A DNA stretch of 64,000 bases, from positions 18,468,096 through 18,532,095 of the forward strand of contig CM026422.1 in NCBI GenBank assembly GCA_014871385.1, written 5' to 3'. Source of the DNA: Ceratodon purpureus. Taxonomy: Eukaryota; Streptophyta; Bryopsida; Pseudoditrichales; Ditrichaceae. Positions 58,038 to 64,000 of the stretch are shown piece after piece. Position 1 is the stretch's first letter. Each line of letters begins with the position of its first letter. The translations under genes and the position numbers were made by a program. The notes beneath the pieces are model-generated. The model did not search any database and was not told where the DNA came from. It saw only the letters and a program-made list of their open reading frames with translations.

Positions 58038-61000
58038 ATGGAAGTAGAGCCGATCCAGACGTTTCTAAGGAATGGCCGATCAGGGCGGTGGAAGGTTAAA
58101 AAGGGCGTTGTCGTGGCCCTTACTCATTCTGGGCTCTATTATGCAGGCAGGGCAGTGATCCAACGTGTTGTAGAATTTGATCCAATAGTGGTGGTGGTAA
58201 AAGTGATTGAGGTTTCAGACAGCATGGAAATGAATATACCATTTCCGGATGAGGGTGCGAAGTCCTTGAGCAACTGCTTAGGACAAATGATATTGTGGGA
58301 GGCGGCTGACCTCAGGCCTTTCGGAGAGGTGGAAGACGATGACATCAAGGCCGTCGGCTGCCCGCCGACGGATGTTGAAGACGATGTCAAGCCCGTTCAA
58401 GAATTCCTGGACCTCGCAGAGCAGATGGAAGTTGCGCTCCTCGAGGAATCCGGAGGCTCAAAGCGTTGTGTTGCCGCTGGAGTCATTATGGAGTGCTCTC
58501 CTAAAGGAACGTGGGAGGGGTTCTTGATTCCTCACAGCTTCTTTCTAATAGTGAGAGTGTCGTCCGTCAATCCAGAATTCTCTGAAACACCTGCTTTCTG
58601 CGAGTTACCGGATGTGTTAACGATCGGGTGTGCTGTGGGGCGATTGGTACTTTGGAGTGGATACAAGGTCTGTCCACTTGTGAACGGCGCGTTGGCTGGC
58701 ACATGTCCCGTCGGCTGCCCGCCGACGGAGCCTCACTTGGGGAACGAAGATGAAGAAATTGATGAAAGCAACTCCGCTCCGTCTGAGCAGGATCCGGGGA
58801 CTAGGTCTCCAATGAATATCAGCAGTGACGACGATGTGTCTAATCAAGGGGAATCCGACGTAGAAACAGATGATCATTGTTGGGGTCCGGATTCCGGGAC
58901 CTCGGGTATTCCTTCCACTCCCGATGCTTCTTATCCTGACCGCCACCTCTGGAGAAATCGGTATGTCGAACTTCTTAATGATGATCTATCAGTCCGTGGT
59001 AGAGCAATGATTCAAGTATGTTTACCGGACGAGGCATGTGATGATGAAGTCCTAGGGGATACAGAGGTTGGGGTTCTCTTCGTCTCTGAAGACGATCATC
59101 TGCAGATGACAACTCTCAGATGGCGTCTGACTCACGCTCGGTTAGAAGGGGGTCACCTCCTCTCTGATATAATTACTTACTGCTCCGAGAATTTAGCAGA
59201 CGCCGACGCGGACGATGGTCTGGATGGTGTCCCGAAGAATGCCTATCGATCGGTGCGGAGGAAAGTCCGCGAAAAAGATGACGTCTCTTCCACTAAGCTT
59301 CGTCGAATGGTTGTCCCTGCTGAATGCCGCTTAGTGAGCTCAAAGCGCTGTTGCAAGGACCGATGTTGCCAGACTTTTAGATGGGAAGATACTGTGAGTA
59401 TTCGGCGTAAATTTTACGCAACAACATTCCAGTCGAGGCGAGAGATGTCCTTCGCTGTGCAAGGGCACTTACATACTGTACCCGGCAAGCGGAAGCTCTA
59501 TGTTACTCTTGCGAACGTTGACGTATGTGAAGTGGCGTGGTATATCATTCACGGAGTATCGAAATCCGCGTACTACAGCTACAAGGCTGCGGCCCGAAGT
59601 GGTCGTGTCAGTGGGAGTCACGGAAATTCCGGTGTACATCGCCCCCAGATTCACACAATCCAGGCCCGCGCGACGTTGACCACTATCGTTAATGAGAATG
59701 CCGACCAAATGCCCAATGAGTTTCGGATGATTGGCAAGAAGAGAGTGGCCGCGCTCAAAGTACTCCCGTCTGCGATGAACTGGAACCACATGCGCGAAAT
59801 GGCCAACGCCGTAAGTTCCTCCTCATCTTCTTTCACTTTGGATAGTTTACTGAATTGTAGTGATTACTATCGTCGGCTGCCCGCCGACTGGATGACGAAC
59901 TTCCCAACTGATCGACCTCACTGTGTGCTATTCAGGTCAATGAGCAGTGCAACGCGAAGCTGATTTCGCAGTCCTCCGTTAGTCGCATGAGGAAGGAGTA
60001 CTTCCGCAACGTTGAGGTCAAGGCCGTAGGAAGTAATTTCTCCAAGTGCACTGAGTGTGACTTCCTCGTTGAACTCATTGCCAAGTATCCTAGAGGGTCG
60101 GACGAGTGGCAGAGCTTGACAGAGGATAGGACCAGGCATTTGAACTATCAGCGAGCTTGTCGCAACATTTATTACGGATGGACAACCCAATCTATACAGA
60201 GTCCTACTGAGTTCCTATGCATCATACATGATAAGATGGACACATCGAAAACAGCGATCCCCCGCATGCAACGTATCACGAAGGCTACGGCAGGGCTTGG
60301 TCAAATTCCGATTTCCTGTACTGGAATGCTGACTCACGGTCACGGAGATGGCGCCTACGCACACTATGCAACTGCCCTGTGGCCAGGAGACCCAAATTTC
60401 ACAATCTCCTCGTTGTGCAGGGTATTCCGTGCCTTGGAGAGAGTACCTGTCCGGGAAGTCAAAAGCACTCTTCGAGGCACCGCCACAGAATGAATTCTTT
60501 GCAGCGCTAATGCATGGATCGTCACGTTGCATCCCCTCAATTCCACCTTCTAGAGATGAGCCACTCACTCCACCTCTGCCTGGTAGGCCTGCTGTTCCTT
60601 TGCCGAAGAAGTTGTATCTGCAGCTTGACAATTCTGCGAAGGACAACAAGAACCGGTTTCTCCTAGCATTCTGCTCGTTGCTGACGGCGAGGCGAATATT
60701 CAAGGAAGTTACAGTTGGTTTCCTGATTGTGGGACACACACATGAGGACATCGACGCCCACTTCAGTCACCTATCGAAACTCATTAAGCGTAAGAACACA
60801 TACTGCCTTGCAGACCTTATGAAGGCATTCATGGATTCTCAGAAGACAGTTGCCTTTATTCCAGAGGTTGTTCAGGAAGTGGCAGACTTCAAAAGTTATG
60901 TTGCTGATTTTCATCACGACGGAGGTAATGCGATAGAAGGTCACAGTGAAATGCATCTTTTTAAGTTCTATGTGGTGGAGGATGGGGAGGATGCGGGGTG

Positions 61001-61949
61001 GCCCGTAATGAGGTACAAGAAGCGTGCAACTGATCCGTCATGGCTTCCACCTGGCAAACCCGTGAAAATGTGGAGGGCAGACAAAGAGGGTAAACCACGT
61101 TTGCCCGTCGGTGATCCCAAACCGGTTCCTCATAAGCACTTATGGGGTAGTGTTGAAGTCGATGAGGGCAAGAAGAACGCGGATAAAGAGGTGGCAAGGG
61201 CAGCGGAGTGTTCAGAGAAGAGAAATTTCATTAAAAGTGGATTATCTAAGTACATTGAGTACTGGAGAACTGGCATGGCTCGGGATAAGAAATACGCACA
61301 AGACATGTTACCATATGTACTGTATTGGGAACGAATTTTAAAGGAGGTCAACGAGCCACTGCCCCCCAATTCCGCCACCTTACAGGAAGGATTCTGGCCT
61401 ATCTCAGACTGGAAGCGGGACCACGTCACCACATTCGATGCACAGGACGAATATATACCGGATCCGGATATACGTCCCGGTGACGAGGATGAGGTGGAGC
61501 CCTATCCTTTCTGTGGTCCGAAAAACTCTAGGCCGAAGTCTGTGTTTAACCCATATCGTGACGTTTTACGTGGCGATTGGGTTTTCTGTCGTCCGTGTAA
61601 GGAAGACCACCTACCCATTTGGATGGGTAGGGCGATAGAGCCTGTTATTACAGAGCCTGGTCCTAATTACGGTAAGTTCAAGGTTGAATGGTGGACTCCG
61701 ATGAAGGGCAAGAAGGAAGGTAAGAAGAAGGTTGCGAGAGAGTGCTGGACAAGACGGTGGGAAAGGGAGTTGACTCTTGCGGAGTGGGTGGAGTGTAAAT
61801 CCGTTGTATACACTCATAGGACCAAGAAAACTACGCATGAGGGGCCCCCAAAGTCCCATCTAATACCCGAAGATGTTGTGATTGCTGCCATGGCAAACTT
61901 CGAATCGCATGGAATCTCGATGAACTGGAATGACGAGGAGGAAGACTAG
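58038..61949 (+). CDS. DUF7869-like protein, possible transposase-related (RNase H-like)
   Basis: Exon 1 is 58038-59810, exon 2 starts at 59936, and the last exon ends at 61949. Exons 1 and 2 join in phase. Between about 60428 and 60505 the frame shifts; a 76-bp intron (C/GTGCC to TTCTTTGCAG, 60429-60504) would repair it, but a frameshift is possible. Total is about 1236 residues. Exon 1 has an acidic middle and ends with a Cys cluster (RCCKDRCC, near 59350) and a helical region. The last exon has the conserved core: LYLQLDNSAKDNKNRF (near 60615-60660) and VGHTHEDIDAHFSHL (near 60730-60770), acidic residues that recall DDE/RNase H nucleases. The C-terminus has a small SH3/BAH-like stretch (GDWVFCRP, FKVEWWTPM). 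I recall this pattern from DUF7869 proteins of unknown role. Two palindromes are read as VGCPPT (residues 106 and 225). Confidence 0.75.
58353..58369. repeat. 17-bp palindrome copy, in frame in coding sequence
   Basis: It encodes Val-Gly-Cys-Pro-Pro-Thr at residues 106-111 of the DUF7869-like protein. Confidence 0.9.
58710..58726. repeat. 17-bp palindrome copy, in frame in coding sequence
   Basis: It encodes Val-Gly-Cys-Pro-Pro-Thr at residues 225-230 of the DUF7869-like protein. Confidence 0.9.
59811..59935 (+). other. Intron 1 of DUF7869-like gene, 125 bp, carrying one palindrome
   Basis: GTAAGT donor and TGCTATTCAG acceptor. The palindrome is at 59872-59888, 61 nt after the donor end and 47 nt before the acceptor end. 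Confidence 0.85.
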
Positions 61950-61965
61950 TCGGCTGCCCGCCGAC
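61949..61965. repeat. 17-bp palindrome copy overlapping a stop codon
   Basis: The first base of the palindrome is the G of the TAG stop of the DUF7869-like gene. Further copies follow in the 3' region at 62156-62172 and 62271-62287. Confidence 0.9.
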
Positions 61966-62863
61966 GATTGTGATCTTAGCTCTAGAAGATGTAGGTAGTG
62001 ATGGTTTCCTCTGTAAACGTTATAGTTGAATATTGTAAACACTGTGATTCCCTCGAATAAGAATTGTATTCTACCATTGACCCAATACTAGTCATGTATT
62101 ACACTTTGTCTTCTATTTGTGGTTCTGATACCTTACTTTTCCTTCTTCGGTGGTCGTCGGCTGTCCGCCGATGCCTCTAACCATGTTAGATAAGCATCAT
62201 GATCGGTGACTTTGTGAGGCTGGTCTATATTGTAGGGCCTGTGATTTTTACGGTGGACACTGTTACTCTAGTCGGCTGCCCGCCGACGCTTTCCACAACA
62301 TTGGTAGAAACCACTATGCGCTTTGAGAAACTGGGAAAAAATATTTATCCATTTCATTATATTCTTATCGGAGTACAACGGTAGTGTTCCGCCCTTTACA
62401 TGTTACTTTGTATTGTGTATACATCAGAGATGCCACTACTCCTAAAGCCTCAGTAACAAATACTAACCATGAATTCTACAACTATCCGAGTGTGTGAAGC
62501 AGCTCTATTGAAAACGAGCTGGACAGTTCTAACACACAGTAATTCACCCTAAAGCCAAAAAACCAACAAGCTGCAGATGGTCGCCAACGCCATGAAGCGA
62601 TCAGTCCTTCGAAGTAGACTTGGCTCGGACACACTACACCCAGTATCGACGGATGGATGCACGGATCCAAACGACGAATACGTGGACTGCGGGCTTGCGT
62701 TCCCATCCGCACCACTGATCTTGGCCAGAGCACCGACTTCCAGCACCCTCCAAGTTGTCGTATGCTTCGCCAACAATGCGGAGCCACCCTGCCGTTGACA
62801 TGGTCTGCGTTGACACCCTCCCCTGTGTGGCTGAAGTGAATGCTGCCAACACTCTCGGACTCC
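61966..62863. other. 3' region of the DUF7869-like gene, no confident gene
   Basis: It holds palindromes at 62156 and 62271. The latter lies in a 61-codon plus-strand frame (62199-62384), where it is again read Val-Gly-Cys-Pro-Pro-Thr. Whether this frame is expressed cannot be told. Confidence 0.5.
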
Positions 62864-63124
62864 TCAGACTCCTCGGACTCCTCGAATGTCATCGGGGAAG
62901 GCGATGCCGGAAGCGTCAGCGATCTCCATCAACTCTATGGTGTGAGCAATACTCCAAAACCACACCGCACCTGGCTGCAGAAGGCGTGTGATGTATCTGA
63001 ACGGAGGAATCGCTGTGTTGCGAGAACGGGCGACCACCGCCCTATACCATGGCCAGAGCTCCTCGAGGTCAGCCGGTGACTCCTGATAACCTAGTGGTCT
63101 CACATTGCTACCACGCCTCACCAT
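62864..63124 (-). CDS. Possible small ORF or exon, unknown function
   Basis: A frame of 86 codons with protein-like composition, including Trp-rich and ordered segments (LEELWPWYRAVVARS, PGAVWFWSIAHTIELMEIA). It ends where an overlapping frame with a Glu/Ser run (EESEESEESE) begins, so an exon junction or a frameshift near 62880 is possible. No family is recognised. It sits inside the palindrome-bearing region and could be a further gene of that element. Confidence 0.25.
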   Translation of the reverse strand: MVRRGSNVRPLGYQESPADLEELWPWYRAVVARSRNTAIPPFRYITRLLQPGAVWFWSIAHTIELMEIADASGIAFPDDIRGVRGV

Positions 63125-63305
63125 AACGACAAAATATTGGACAATATGCGACTAACTTCTACAGTATGCGACCTGCTTCTACAGTATTCGACCTTCTTCT
63201 ACAGTGGACAGCCGACGAGTTCGTCTAGTAAACTGGTAAACGTTCTAGTAATCCACTTCTCTAGGGTTTTTCTGGACGACTAATTGCCAACGTCGACCTA
63301 GTCTA

Positions 63306-63560
63306 GTAGCCACTACTCCCCTACTCGGCTGGTAGCCGACTAGGACTAGCCTACTCATCATTTGCATTATTAGGACTAGGACTTATTTACTCATCAGTAG
63401 GACTAGTAGCCCCTACTCTCCTACTTCGGCTGGTAGCCGACTAGGACTAGCTTACTCATCATTTGCATCATTAGGACTAGGACTTATTTACTCATCATTA
63501 GGACTAGTAGCCCCTACTCTCCTACTCGGCTGGTAGCCGACTAGGACTAGGTTACTCATC
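63306..63560. repeat. Tandem array of about 100 bp, three units, each with a palindrome variant
   Basis: Units start near 63306, 63409 and 63508; the palindrome variants (C)TCGGCTGGTAGCCGAC are at 63324, 63425 and 63525 (spacings 101 and 100). The spacers are rich in ACTAGGACTAG and TACTCATCAT. This spacer is unrelated to that of the 74-bp array, so arrays formed around the palindrome at least twice. Confidence 0.9.
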
Positions 63561-63890
63561 ATTTTTATCACGAGGACTAGGACTTATTTCCTCATCATCT
63601 TTATATGTATTTCAGATTCCAGAGGTCGGTTCAGTGAGGAAGAGGTTGGCTCTCCTAGTCGGCGGCCAGCCGACTACAAAGGACTTCCATTTGTTGTGAC
63701 CGTGAATACTGTTCATTCTAAACGACGACTCCGGAGTCCTCACAGACGGACACCCCAATGTGAGATTCTGGCAGTCGTGTCCACTCAGCGGGTCGCCGAC
63801 GATCTTTCCCTTCACCACCCGCTTCACTTCACACAGATCCACATTTGCAGAGCAAGTATTTCCTTTATTAGAACAGATAGATTTCTAAGG
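63561..63890. other. Palindrome-bearing region at right edge
   Basis: A palindrome at 63658-63674 lies in a minus-strand frame of 76 codons (63842-63612) and is read Val-Gly-Trp-Pro-Pro-Thr. A degenerate copy near 63784-63800 is read in the same phase of the same frame. Expression of that frame is unproven. Confidence 0.4.
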
Positions 63891-63946
63891 ATAGGGTTTC
63901 TAGGGTTTAGGGTTTCTAGGGTTTAGGGTTTCTAGGGTTTAGGGTT
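63891..63946. repeat. Interstitial telomere-type repeat (TTTAGGG and TTTCTAGGG)
   Basis: Alternating TAGGGTTTAGGG and TTTCTAGGG units, about seven GGG-containing repeats over 56 bp. TTTAGGG is the plant telomere repeat. The stretch is short, degenerate and followed by non-telomeric DNA with a palindrome variant at 63951, so it is not a chromosome end. Confidence 0.85.
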
Positions 63947-64000
63947 CTCAGTCAGCCACTCGCCGAGAGATTCGGCCATGACTGTGGGACTGGGATGTCC

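Larger units (their letters stand above)
48382..63967. repeat. Dispersed 17-bp palindrome family GTCGGCKGNCMGCCGAC
   Basis: About 31 full or near-full copies, none found left of 48.38 kb. First base of each: 48382 (variant), 48607, 48827, 49885, 50791, 51176, 52054, 52644, 53494, 54954, 56461, 56534, 56610, 56684, 56758, 56832, 56906, 56980, 57922, 58000, 58353, 58710, 59872, 61949, 62156, 62271, 63324, 63425, 63525, 63658, 63951 (variant). The arms are 8 bp around one free base. In most copies one arm is GTCGGCGG and the other GTCGGCTG, so the site has a polarity. The common forms (centres GGACA, TGTCC, GGGCA and TGCCC) contain no stop codon in any of the six frames. Half sites GTCGGCGGATG or CAGCCGAC cluster at 57032-57150 and 57854-57972. 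Confidence 0.95.

Noticed and set aside
60348-60504. First part of the long frame 60348-61949 as coding
   Set aside because: The exon 2 frame is better supported up to about 60428; the early part of this frame has no family resemblance.
63891-63946. Chromosome end
   Set aside because: The TTTAGGG stretch is short, degenerate and followed by unique sequence.
1-64000. tRNA, rRNA or LTR retroelement
   Set aside because: No A/B-box pairs, rRNA core segments, or long direct repeats with polyprotein motifs were recognised by eye; a covariance-model or LTR search would be decisive.

Overview
This is a nuclear DNA window from a land plant. Coding genes have short spliceosomal introns (GT..AG, mostly 60-900 bp), the intergenic DNA is AT-rich, TTTAGGG-type telomeric repeats occur near 63.9 kb, and the recognisable genes (lipoxygenase, NPF transporter, plant Core-2/I-branching glycosyltransferase, DeSI peptidase) are plant families. 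A moss or other seedless plant is my best guess from the flavour of the proteins, but this is inference. No rRNA, tRNA, LTR retroelement or organelle gene was recognised.

Layout. 1-7.2 kb: a tandem duplication of about 4.87 kb, each copy carrying a minus-strand protein kinase with one full kinase domain and a second degenerate C-lobe. 8.0-10.4 kb: a three-exon DeSI-type isopeptidase with a leader intron. 10.5-23 kb: mostly AT-rich intergenic DNA with at least four MITE-like inverted-repeat elements, several microsatellites, one single-exon Arg-rich ORF (13.5 kb) and a small basic protein gene (22.0 kb). 23.6 kb: a multipass membrane protein. 31.9-34.1 kb: a GT14-like glycosyltransferase. 37.6-41.7 kb: a nine-exon lipoxygenase with all five iron ligands. 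42.7-44.7 kb: an NPF/POT transporter.

48.4 kb to the right edge is different. It is denser in genes and holds about 31 copies of a 17-bp dyad-symmetric sequence, GTCGGCKGNCMGCCGAC, which I did not find elsewhere in the window. It carries five genes: on the minus strand a 1310-residue protein with a ParB/sulfiredoxin-like motif, followed by three tandem HAD/NIF (FCP1-like) genes whose catalytic Asp pair is progressively lost; and divergently on the plus strand a DUF7869-like protein with RNase H/transposase-like motifs. The palindrome sits in every one of the four firmly supported introns here, at gene 3' ends, in both 5' leaders of the divergent pair as full or half sites, in two tandem arrays, and inside coding sequence. 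In coding sequence it is always read in one phase (Val-Gly-X-X-Pro-Thr). Two 134-bp introns carry it at exactly the same place (49 nt after the donor, 68 nt before the acceptor). I read this as a candidate large mobile or selfish element that continues past the right edge, with introner-like or parS-like palindromic sites. The sequence facts are direct; the mobile-element, introner and partition-site readings are hypotheses.
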